Source: Diplocarpon mali
Lineage: Eukaryota > Ascomycota > Leotiomycetes > Helotiales > Drepanopezizaceae
Length of the DNA stretch: 64,000 nt
Assembly (NCBI GenBank): GCA_024741835.1
Contig: JAENRP010000259.1
Location: 1-64,000 of the forward strand
Reading direction: 5' to 3'
The notes under the pieces are model-generated. The model saw nothing but the letters and a program-made list of their open reading frames with translations. It ran no database searches and had not been told where the DNA came from. Numbering within the stretch: the first letter of the stretch is position 1; each line of letters starts with the position of its first letter. Shown one piece after another: positions 1 to 9,560 of the stretch. The position numbers were made by a program, and so were the translations under genes.

Positions 1-53
1 CTTTAGCGATGTAAATATAAGTATATATATATATACTTAAAATATATTATGGT

Positions 54-160
54 TATCTACGAATCTGCCGAGCGAGTCTTTAAGCTCATAAAGTATAGGG
101 GCCAAAAAGCTATTCATTCAACATCATATATATAGTATCAAGGCTATCTACGAATCTGCC
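54..160. repeat. 16-bp direct repeat in AT-rich leader
   Basis: The 16-bp word TATCTACGAATCTGCC occurs at 54-69 and again at 145-160, 91 bp apart, in AT-rich sequence at the left edge of the window just downstream of the reductase gene. No gene is visible in 1-260. The second copy abuts the GC-rich gene DNA. The origin is unknown; it could be the edge of a small insertion. Confidence 0.5.
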
Positions 161-260
161 TGGTCGATCCCGGCCAGCAGCCCAGCGTGTCGAGCGTCGC
201 GGCATACAGAGTGGGCGATGGCACAGGCTTCCCCTCTGCCCAAACCTCCCCCTCCGCGCT

Positions 261-1328
261 CTACATGCACGCCCCGCCGTCGATGCCCAGCACCTTGCCG
301 TTGATCCACTCGCCGTCCTGGCTCGCCAGGAAGCAGACGACGCGCGCAATGTCGATGGGGAGGCCGACCCGGTGCAGCGGCGACCAGGTGCAGGCGTACT
401 GTGCGGGCTCGTCAGTCTTCTCGCCTCCCCTTCGCCCGGGGCGGGCGTCCTCACCTCGTCGACCTGGTCGTCGTTCAGCGCCTCGCCGCCGGGGATGTAC
501 TCGCGGCACACCTTGTGGTACATGTCGGTCTTGATCCCCCCCGGGGCGATGCAGTTGACGGTGATCTTCTTGTCGCCCATGTCTGCGGCCCGTTAGCACG
601 CCGTCGTCGTCGTCGTCGTCGGAGGGGGAGCGGCGTCTTCCTTACCGATGGCCATGCAGCGGACAAAGGTCTCGATGGCGCCCTTGCTGCCCGAGTACAG
701 GGTGTGCTTGGGCACGCCCTTGGCCTGGCCCGTGATGCTGCCCATCATGATCAGGCGCCCGCCGACCGACAGGTTCCGGTAGGCCTCGCGCGCCACGAAG
801 AACTGGCCCCGGGTGTTGATGTTCATGACGCGGTCGTACTCCTCCTCGCTGACGTCGCCGATGTGGCCGAACGAGACCACGCCGGAGTTGGAGCACACGA
901 TGTGCAGCTCGCCGAAGTGGGCCTTGGCCTGCGCGAACAGCGACACGATGTCCTTGACCACCGACACGTTGCCCTGGATGGCGACGGCCTCGCTGCCCGC
1001 CTTCACGATCTCGGCCACCACGTCTGCGGCGGCCTCGCTGGCGTGGGCGTAGTTGACGACGACCTTGGCTCCTCTCCTCCCGAGTTCGAGAGCCATCTCG
1101 CGCCCAATCCCTCGGCCTGTGTTGAGGGGGCGCCGGTTAGGTTGCGGTGGCCCTGCGCGGCGCGGGGGGATGGATTCACTGACCTGAGCCCGTCACGAGC
1201 GCGACCTTGCCTGCGAGGCTGGCCGACCCCAAACCCAAGGGGCCGCGAACATCTGCAATACCGAGGGGGGCGGCGGCCGGGGCGTCGGCGCGGCCGTTGC
1301 CCGTGGTGTTCTCTCCGTTCGTTGCCAT
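261..1328 (-). CDS. Hydroxynaphthalene reductase (SDR, DHN-melanin pathway)
   Basis: Four exons on the minus strand: 1328-1184, 1116-646, 582-455 and 398-261, giving 293 aa. The introns (67, 63 and 56 bp) all have GT-AG ends and every join keeps frame. The protein is a classical short-chain dehydrogenase. The NADPH-binding motif TGSGRGIG (residues 46-53) is created by the first splice, and the catalytic set is Asn149, Ser175, Tyr189 and Lys193 (GSITG and YSGSK). The run [20 protein letters not shown] and the C-terminus GIDGGACM are diagnostic of fungal 1,3,8-tri- and tetrahydroxynaphthalene reductases, which reduce THN to scytalone or vermelone in the cytosol. The length is close to the family norm (about 270-285 aa) plus a short N-terminal extension. 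The start has a good context (ACCATGG). I cannot tell the tri- from the tetrahydroxynaphthalene enzyme. No melanin polyketide synthase or melanin regulator is in the window. Confidence 0.93.
597..620. repeat. GTC trinucleotide microsatellite in reductase intron 2
   Basis: Seven or so copies of CGT/GTC lie inside the 63-bp second intron (583-645) of the reductase gene. Because the run is intronic it does not affect the protein. It may vary in length between strains. Confidence 0.6.
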
Positions 1329-3560
1329 GGTCAACGAGTCGACCACTCCGACGTGTGTTGAGAGCGCGTGAGGATACAAGAGAACGAGTGTCGATTGATA
1401 TGCGCGGATGGGGGTATGGGGAGGAGGTGAGCACCGGCCGAGAGATGGAGGAGTCTCTTCCCCGCGGAGGATGGTCTCCTTATATCCACACACGCATCTA
1501 CGTCTGCTGCCGTGGGTTTCCCGCCGGCAAGCCAACCCCACGATCCGCGCGCGCTCCCCGAGCAATGGATCCGGACCTTCGCCCCTTTGCTGGGCCGAGA
1601 TGGAGGGGAGGGGGCAGGTCTGTGTAGGACATGGCGGTGCCGGCAAGTTGTTCGTGGGTTGTTGACTCGCTGCTCGTGGAGTCCGTGAGCTGAGAGGACA
1701 TCGGATGTCCGTATGGGAGAAGGGGGGAAGAGGGGGAGAGGGAATGCCGAGGCGTCGCAGCGGGCGCCGTCGCGCGGCCATTCGTCCCCTTGGATCGTTG
1801 GACCGGAAGTCCGGTGGGCGCCACCAGCGTCAACTTCGCTCCCCCTGCATCTCGTCGCTCTCGGCCCTGCAACCTGCTAAGCGAGAACATCGACCGTCGT
1901 CCCTAAGCGAGAACGGGGGTTGGGTTGTTTACCTGGCTTTCTTCGACGAGCGGAGCGGCCGGACGGGGCTGGGCTGGACAGAGCACCACCGTGCCACCCG
2001 TCCGTCTCGAAGGTCAGAGTCGCCGCGCCGTCGGGTCCGGGTGCACACGTCCATACAATACAGTCCGGACCTGAGTCCTGGCCAGCGACCTTGCTCTCGT
2101 CCCCCGCCGGGCGTCTGGGGCGCAGGCCCTGTCCCGAGTCCCAGGGAGCGGGTAGTCGGTGATACTCAGTAATGGTCAGTGATAGTCAGCAAGTCAGTGA
2201 TAGTCTGTGAGCTCCAGACCCTCCAGGACGCCCAGCATGGGACCGGCGACGCCTCTCCACCCCTCGGCCTCTGGTGCATGCCCTCGCTCGGGCTGCACGG
2301 CCAGGCCCCGGTGCCCGCCGGCCCACGGACCGACGACCAGCTCTTTCTCGCCTCGATTACATGATCACGTCGAAGAATGTGCAGCCATGCCAACTATCGA
2401 TCCCCTCGTCCCTCGGACGGGGGTGCTTGCGCTCCTCGGGGCCCTGTCAACAAGCCGAGCGAAGCGACCGGGCGATCTCTCGTGTCGTCCCAACGTCCGG
2501 GCGCTGAAGCAACCGTTCGAGAAGCATCACGTCTCGTTTGAAAGACGTGAAACCGCTACCCCCATCACCCACGCTCCGTGCTCCAGACACGTCGCTCACG
2601 GCCCGTCGATGCGCGTACCTCTGCTCTCGCTTGGACATGGCAGCGGCCAATCCTTTCGGCGCTCAGCTGATCTCTGTCCCTGGGGATTTCGTCTCTCGAC
2701 CGGGCGTCTCGCAGATGTTTAGAGAGCTGCTGGGGGACGTCTGCTCGCAGCTCCGGCTGTCACATCTGGGGATGGAAGCCGACCAAACCCCCCTCCAAGT
2801 ACCACCCTCGGCACATATAATGACGCGGGCCCGCCGCCACTCTGATGCCACGGAAATTCCCTCCCTCGTCCCATCCGCCAGCATGTTTTTCAACCTTCCG
2901 ATCGTCATATTTCAGCTCGTGGCCATCTTCCTGGTTGCGGGGGGGGTGTGAGCGAGGGCGTGAGGCCCACCCCTTCCGGGTCCCCGGGGCGAATCGGCTT
3001 CAGATTTCCCCTCCGTGGTCCCTGGTGCTGGCTCCGGCCGACGCGCGACATCTCGTCGGTCCAAGCCATCCACCGGTGCGGGAATCCGCGAGTCCCGACC
3101 GTCGGATCCGCGTGACACGGCACCGCACGTCGGGAGTTCCTCGCCAGCGCGGTCCGGACACTTGTTGACGGCGGGAACTCGCCGTCTCCACGCCGAATCT
3201 CCAGCCGCACTGGATCCCGGAAATCCCGGAAACCCCTGGGCTCGGTATTCCAGGCATCGGACGACTTCTTCCGTGCCGACGATGACCGAGCCATCGCCAA
3301 CACCGCTGCGCGGCGGGAGAGGAAGCTCGTGCCGGCACGAGCTTCCTCTCCGTCATCCTCGCGTCTGGGGCGGGGATACAACTTGCGGCCATGCCCTTCG
3401 CCTTTGGCCCATAGATGTCCTGGGTTGCTTTCCAGCTATCCTCCCCGGCCTGCGGAGCAGAGCGGACGCATCAGAGCGAGGTAGCAAGGCGAGGGCAAGG
3501 AGAGGCTGTTGAAAGTGGCTATGGCTAGGTTACGATTCAGATGCGGACCAAGTCGGTGTA
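1329..3560. other. GC-rich intergenic region, no supportable gene
   Basis: This holds the reductase 5' region (1329 to about 1900) and then GC-rich sequence. Several reading frames are open by chance because stop codons are rare at this base composition; none shows a recognisable domain or a coherent splice structure. A short direct repeat (GTCAGTGATAGTC at 2175-2187 and 2193-2205, period 18) and a hydrophobic frame at 2883-2950 followed by a run of G were noticed. A 36-bp palindrome at 3316-3351 is listed separately. Confidence 0.5.
3316..3351. repeat. Perfect 36-bp palindrome
   Basis: Positions 3316-3333 are the exact reverse complement of 3334-3351, with no loop (centre GCC|GGC, outer ends GGAGAGG and CCTCTCC). 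The next base pair outward (G/G) no longer matches. It lies in GC-rich intergenic DNA. It could be a cruciform-prone site or a site for a dimeric DNA-binding protein. It has no resemblance to the 23-bp palindrome of the retroelement region. Confidence 0.85.
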
Positions 3561-4912
3561 TCATTATCGAGTGATTAATTATTGGTGTTTACAATATCTT
3601 GAATCCTTACGAAAGATCTGTGGTCGATTTAAATTGAGACTTAACACTACACTCGGTCCCGCAAAATAGGGTTGGCTCTGGGAAGTGTCCTTGAAGAAAA
3701 TACGAGCACAACATTATGGAAGCTCCAATTGCCGAAAATGGAGACAGAAAAGCTCTTTGTCTTCACTTATGCTGAAAATTGAGCGACTTGTCCAAGGTCA
3801 AATACGGGTCCCTTCATAGGCAAGAGGAACGTATCATCAGGATACTGAAACATCACTCTTTCCCGAGAGAAGATGGGCAGTGTAACGATCAAAAACGGAG
3901 CACGGTTCATGGGGAGAGGAGGCAGCGGAGAGAGAGGTTCTCGTCGAGTTGAGAATGGACTCGCTGCTCCTGATCGGGATACACTCTTCGCGCTGGGCTT
4001 TCGGCTCTTGGCGAGTCCGCGCTCGTTCGCCCTCTTGCATGTGTCCTGGGCAGGAAGTGTATAGCGCCCGGCTATTCTACGTCCTACGCCGTCAGAAAAG
4101 AGAGAAGGGTAATCGGGTAGAGCGGAGTTGTAATTACAGTACAGGCGTAAATGATGAGGCTGTTTGAGTATACCGCAACGATACACGCGAATCCGAGACC
4201 AAAGTAATAGATGGCAGATGCGCAATTCCCCTCTCCGTAAGATGAATAGAATTTAAGAAGCATTTAGCTACGTTGCAATTCGCACTGCACTACTTGATAC
4301 TGGCTAGGTTCCTTCAACCAACGATTTACCAGTAAAAATCAGCATGACTGGTAGCGAGCGAGCGAGATCGCACGGTATTTATGCGGAGGATTAGAAAGAG
4401 CAGTAGATCGAGCTGTTTCGACCTTGAATGGATAGAGCTACGTGAGTTGTCCGTGACGATTAACCTCCGCTTCTTTCGAGCCCTTACGCTCACACGAGTA
4501 TAAAATGCGTTCGGGCAATCAACTTTTGCGGATACGACGACGGTGTTGCAGCGAGGAGGCCGTACCTAGTGTTGAGTAAGATGATCAGATACATAGGCAG
4601 ACTATCCGGATCACCTGGCGGCTTCGGACATCCATCTCACGCAAGATCTTCCATGTTCGCTTGGCAGATTTGAAGTAGCCGAACAAGCCAATTCACACGA
4701 ATTGCCCCAGTATCGTCCAGAGAACCGCCGGCGAGCCCCAACCAGCTCTACGACGCACGAGAAATACATCGGAGGAGGGACCCCTATGCTCTAACCTCCA
4801 AGGCTTTCCCTGACAGCCGCTTCACGGATGAGTAGGCGGGAATACGCCGTCGACTGGAGGGGCTGGTCCTGGCCCGACGGTAATTATCGTCAGACAGGCT
4901 ACCCATCCTCCG
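3561..4912. other. Intergenic region, no gene seen
   Basis: Base composition falls towards 50% GC. The longest open frames (for example 3767-4225 minus) show no known domain, no conserved motif and no partner exons. No tRNA or rRNA gene was recognised here. Confidence 0.4.
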
Positions 4913-5008
4913 TAATAGAATCTAAAGGTGTAGATTCTGAATTCTATGGAGCTGCAGGAGTAATATAAAAGGTACGATTACATAAGCCAATCCTTGTATA
5001 TTCTAACA
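4913..5008 (-). mobile_element. Solo-LTR-like element, inverted copy
   Basis: About 96 bp closely matching the reverse complement of 5102-5197 and related to 13479-13584. In minus orientation it starts TGTTAGAATATACAAGG and ends near ATTCTATTA. With the forward copy it forms an inverted repeat around a 93-bp spacer. The family has TG...CA ends, as LTRs do. No target duplication flanks the pair. Confidence 0.65.
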
Positions 5009-5101
5009 GTATTTAGCGCCATCCCCAAAGCGAGTATTTGACGATGGAGGGGGCGGCTAGTTGCTTAGCGAAACTATAGAGTCAGAAAATGGCAATGTCC
5101 A

Positions 5102-5197
5102 TGTTAGAATATACAAGGATTGGCTTATGTAATCCTACCTTTTATATTACTCCTGCAGCTCCATAGAACTCGGAATCTACACCTTTGGATTCTGTCA
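5102..5197 (+). mobile_element. Solo-LTR-like element, forward copy
   Basis: 96 bp beginning TGTTAGAATATAC and ending GATTCTGTCA. It pairs with 4913-5008 as an inverted repeat and shares its ends and middle (CTCCATAGAACTC, GATTCTGTCA) with the solo element at 13479-13584. The small LTR size suggests a miniature LTR element (TRIM-like) or a solo LTR of a small copia family; no internal region is present in the window. Confidence 0.7.
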
Positions 5198-5476
5198 GGA
5201 ATGAATGGTGCTGTGGATGATTCAAGTCGTTCCAAAAAGATTGACGTATCCCGTGGGACTTTGGGGCGTACTTCCGCTGCTCGTTGCGAGATTCATATGG
5301 CCACAGTGCATGGTGTAGATAATAGAGTTTCTATTTACGTAAATGCCATATGCCACTAGTACGTTCTTTTACCTATTGGTTATTTGTTCAACTTACTCAA
5401 AAGCTATGCGATTAGAAAACAATTTCCACACTTGTTTATACCACGTAGACCATCATATCCAGTGTAGGCCGAGAAG
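5198..5476. other. 3' flank of the NLR gene
   Basis: Non-coding spacer between the LTR-like pair and the stop codon of the minus-strand NB-ARC/TPR gene. No other feature is seen; it presumably holds that gene's 3' UTR. Confidence 0.4.
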
Positions 5477-8400
5477 TCACGGATCAGGATACGTCCTCAG
5501 GAACTTCTCGTACTCCTTATAAGCCGTGGCTGTGACATAGGCATCCGGACCATAGACTTTCGCGAATCCCGAGCAAGACTCCCTCCATAATCTCTTCGCC
5601 TGAGAATGATTGCCCACGCTCGAGGCCCTCAGAGCCTCCGCGTACCTTGCCCTACTCTTCAGAGTCTCTGGATGCAGGTCGCCCAGGGTTCTCTGGTAAG
5701 ACTTGAATATCTGGCGATACAAGCCCTCGGCCTCAGACCTTGACGAACTTCCCCTCTCGTTCTTCAACAGAGCGAGGTTGGTAGCGCATTGCAGGGTGTT
5801 CTGATGATCTGGCCCGCAGACCCAGGAGAGTCCCTCGTGGGCTTCTTTGTGGAGACTTTCGATCGTGTCGAGGGTTTGCGCTCGCTCTGATTGATAACGT
5901 GGCAGTTGAGCTCGCATGATTTCACCCTTCCAGGTCATGCTCATGAAGACGTCCGGGTGATCATCACCCAGAAGAGACTTCCTCGCGCTGAGCGCAAGCT
6001 CAATTTTCTGCAATGCTGGAACATGCTGTTGGAGACCAGAGAGTACAATGGCTCTTTGATGAAGGCTCGCCAGCTGGTCTGGGTGAAAGTCGTCCCCTGC
6101 CAGAGTACCACTTGTCAGGCTGGCGGTTCTATCATTTAATACCTGCTCGCTCAAGACGTCGACTGTTTTGCATCCTTCCTTGAGACGAAGCACCTCCACG
6201 AGCTGATACTTGCTTGTTAACGTGTCTGGATGCGTTGAGGCGTCAAGCCATGGCCCATGTTCTCTCTTTGAAAGAGCGCTTCGGTTGATTTGCTCGGCAA
6301 TCTCGTAGTTGCCGCGAGCAAGAAAGATTAATGCAAGCTCACTTCGGTACGCAACGACAAGCGGGTGCGAGGTTGATAGCACGCCGTCTAGTCGATCAAT
6401 ACAGCCCACAAGGAGTTTTTCTGCCTCGTCGTAGTCTTCGAGGGAAATCTGCAGCAAGAGCTTCAGTAACAGCCTCCAGTATGGGTAGAGATATGGTTGA
6501 AAGTATCTGTATACTTACTGCCTTGCATCGAAGAATACTAGCTTTCACAGCCCTGGATTGAACCGTCTCTGGGTGGTCCTGTCCGAGAATACTTTCCATG
6601 CCGACTAGTGCTCCTTGAATATACCGAAGAGCTTCACTGTACTGGCCCTTCCTTTTCAAGATTTCTGCAAGGTTATGACAACTTACAAGAGTATCGGGAT
6701 AAGAGCTGCCTAGGCTTGATTTCCTCTCCGCCAGAGCCTCAAGACATGCGGCAGTGGCCTCTCGGTAACGGCCTTTATGCATTGAAGCAATTCCTAGATC
6801 ATCCATGGAGGCCGATATCGATGTTTCAGGCCTAGCCGATGTCTCCACCGTCAGCCGGATCTGTTTGAAGATTTGGATCGCCGACTCGTATTGGTTGGCA
6901 CAATCTGCTTGCTCTAATTTGGCTTGCATTCTCCTCTTCCAAAGCATTTCTGGGCCGGGTTCTGGAGACGTTCTCTGTAAGATTTCATGCATCTCCCGGT
7001 ACCTGGCTAGTAAGTACAGGAGAAGAATGTGTTCCTGGACGATAGTAAATTGGTGTGGAGGTGTAGGATCGGGAAGTATGTTTCGGGCAAGCTCAATCGT
7101 CCCCAGAGCTTCGATGTACATCCCCTTACGCTTGAAGAAAGTCGACTCCCGGAAGTAGACAGAAGCTACAGCGATCTGTAATGCCTCGTTATGTAGGGTA
7201 TAGCCACCGACCAAGTGGGCAAAACATTTTTTCCACCAAGCACGGCTGTCCTGGGCAGAATCCGGGTACTCGCGTGAGAAAGCGAGGACGATATCTTCAT
7301 ACCACTTTCGTTCCTCCAAAGCGCCCCCTTCTTCTGATTCCTCACTCCCCAGAGAGTTTCTGATGGCAAGATACACCAGGGGATGAAGCGAATAGGTTTG
7401 TTGCGTTGGATCCTCTGAAACGAGGAAGTTCCCTTTCAGCAGAACCATCGCGATTACCACGTCAAGAGGGTCATCAGAGGAGAAAATCTTCCACGGTACC
7501 GTGTCACCCCCCAGGAAATAAAGCTGGTAGAGAAACCGGCTGAACTTATGATACTTCTTCCTGAACTTTGAGATATCGAATACCCCTCTTCCAATGACAG
7601 AAAAACCATCCTCGGGGCTCGACACAGGATCTATCTTTCCCAAAAGACGAAGCTTGAACTGATCTTCTCTCTGGTACATCTCGTAGAATTGAGAGACCTT
7701 CATCCCAGTGCGACTAACGACATCCGCGGCTTGAATGATTGCTCGTGGCAAATACGCCATCGACCTGACGACATCTTGGATATGAGCCTCGGTTGCTGAT
7801 GAAGTATCAGGACTGAGATGGCTGCGAAAAAGGAGGACCGATGCGTCAACCTCCAGCTCGCCCACTTCACAAGTGTCATAAGAGCCCGTAAGCTCACCAG
7901 CGTTCTGAGAGCTCCTTGTCAGAAGCAGAATCGTGCCTTTGAAAGACTTTAACCTGTCGATAATTCGTCCTCGATTGGCTATGTCTTCTTGCAACACATC
8001 GAAGCGGTCGCCGGAGTCCACCACGAGCATGGTATCCGAATGCCATTCCGTCATCAGCCATTGCTCTAATTGTATGCCCGGAGAGGCTGCGGAAATCTGA
8101 CCATTGCCTGGACTGATATCTTCTGGACCAAACCAGCACAGAGGAGTCGCGGGTGACATTTCTCGTGCTCTGTGGACGAATTCAATGGCGAGCTCTGTCT
8201 TTCTAGAAAACGTTAGTATATGCTGCGCTACACCGACACAGAATACTCACCCAATACCACCCAGTCCAACAATCGCGATGCGCGCCTGAGATTTTTGGCC
8301 AGGGTTCCACATTCCGAATAGTCGACTTAGTGCTGTGGTGCGACCAACGAAATCTGGATTACGAGGGTGAGGCATCTTCAAAGGAGGTGTAGGGATGCAG

Positions 8401-8750
8401 GGAGCCGGGTCATCAGTGGGAGGGGTCTCCGTTTCGTCGAATTTGGCAGTTTCTTCTCTGTCATTGCTTTCATATCGACTGGCGAGTGTTTTCGATGCCG
8501 CATCCAAAGACGTAAGAATGATCCGAGAGATCGCATCGGAAAGTTGGGCCTGAACCGTACCTCCAACCAAACAATCGACAGCAGGCTCTTTAAAAATCTC
8601 ATCGACCAAGTTGATGGGGCTTGGAGGATCTTCGGGAGATGGAATCGACACTGAAGCTGGTTTCGTGGCGGATTCGACCGATGAATCTCCCTCTGGCTCA
8701 TTCCGTTTCGAGGGCTCGGGGACGATCTCTGCGATATTCTCTGCTGCCAT
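5477..8750 (-). CDS. NOD-like protein: NB-ARC ATPase with C-terminal TPRs
   Basis: Three exons: 8750-8251, 8202-6519 and 6448-5477, giving 1051 aa. Intron 1 is 48 bp with a perfect TACTAAC branch point; intron 2 is 70 bp (GTAAGT...CTGCAG). The first splice completes the P-loop GLGGIGKTELA (about residues 161-171). Other NB-ARC landmarks are PDFVGR upstream, a Walker B-like MLVVDSGD (about 225-232), TILLLTR, YLPRAIIQAA in the GLPLA position, and HPLV in the MHD position. From about residue 600 to the end there are repeated TPR units (for example GQYSEALRYI, DYDEAEKLL, with HPETL-type loops). Fungal proteins of this architecture are STAND ATPases linked to non-self recognition and programmed cell death; the role here is inferred. 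The N-terminal 150 residues are Pro/Ser/Glu-rich and match no effector domain I know. The start is chosen at 8750 because a TATA-like box at 8927-8934 makes the in-frame ATG at 8915 (55 aa longer) likely to lie upstream of the transcript. Confidence 0.85.
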
Positions 8751-8926
8751 TCTGAATAGGGTTCTATCTCCGCTGCTAAAGACATGATGGAAAGGATTTG
8801 ACGGAGATATATAACCAAGGATCTGGCGCTTGCGATCAAAACGATCTTTACCGCTGTCGACTTCGACGGGCGCAATTGTGACTCTACGAGTCGGGCCAAC
8901 CCTCGTGGACCACATCAGAGTATCAG

Positions 8927-8934
8927 ATATTTAT
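8927..8934 (-). promoter_or_regulatory. TATA-like box upstream of the NLR gene
   Basis: TATAAATA on the minus strand, about 175 bp upstream of the preferred ATG at 8750 and only 12 bp upstream of the alternative ATG at 8915. If used, transcription would begin near 8900 and exclude the upstream ATG. Sequence inspection only. Confidence 0.35.
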
Positions 8935-9560
8935 AAAAATTCATGACGTTGATTAGAGTGAAATATCGGTACATAGGTGGCGTTCAGAGTCACCCACAAT
9001 GGGTTTCCAGCGACGTGCATGAATCTGTTTCGGTGCCACGCTCAAAGGCGCATAACCGTAAGAAGATGAGGCTACATGGTAAATGTTCCTTGGTCGTATC
9101 ATTGTGTGCCATAAGAGTGGTGTTGGTGCTGACGTTGATGAGTTGTCAGGTTTACTGAGCTTGGGCGACAAACTTTGCTGCCTGATGACGAATTATATGC
9201 AGGTCATCTGATGATTACAAGCCTCCAAAGACAAAGTCGGCCTCGACCGATACACATTCTTGACGATAAGCCGCCGCTCACCTAGTCCCTCCTGGACTTG
9301 CGTGCGGTCAAGATCCGTTCGATGAACGATGGTCTGAGGTCTTAGCAAGTGTCGGGTTCAGGGGGCTCGCTTATTTTAGCGATAATTGGCAACACTGGAG
9401 GAGCGTCGACCACCGCACATTCGAGGTTGTTGTTGGTTGTTACTCTGGCATTGATGAACGTGTGTTCCAATAGAAACTACCTAGGGAAGGGGCGAATACA
9501 CTGCGAATTCATCAGACCTGCGGATACCAATGCCTTTCCTTGTGCTAAAACCGAGACAGT
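8935..9560. other. Spacer between NLR promoter and oxidase 3' end
   Basis: Contains the promoter side of the NB-ARC/TPR gene and the 3' flank of the alcohol oxidase gene. No additional gene, RNA gene or repeat is recognised. Confidence 0.4.

Noticed and set aside
401..1627. Open frame of 408 codons on the plus strand
   Set aside because: Antisense to the hydroxynaphthalene reductase exons; it is open only because GC-rich coding DNA has few stops, and its product is Arg/Ala-rich without a domain.
2883..2950. Short hydrophobic frame MFFNLPIVIFQLVAIFLVAG as a small membrane protein
   Set aside because: It ends in a run of G at a possible splice donor, but no continuing exon could be found.
1705..3512. 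Several overlapping open frames of 60-170 codons in GC-rich DNA
   Set aside because: Low-complexity Arg/Pro/Ser-rich products on both strands at once, with no domain, partner exon or preferred start.
4320..4420. Possible tRNA or small RNA gene in the GAGCGAGCGAGAT region
   Set aside because: No cloverleaf, A box or B box can be formed.
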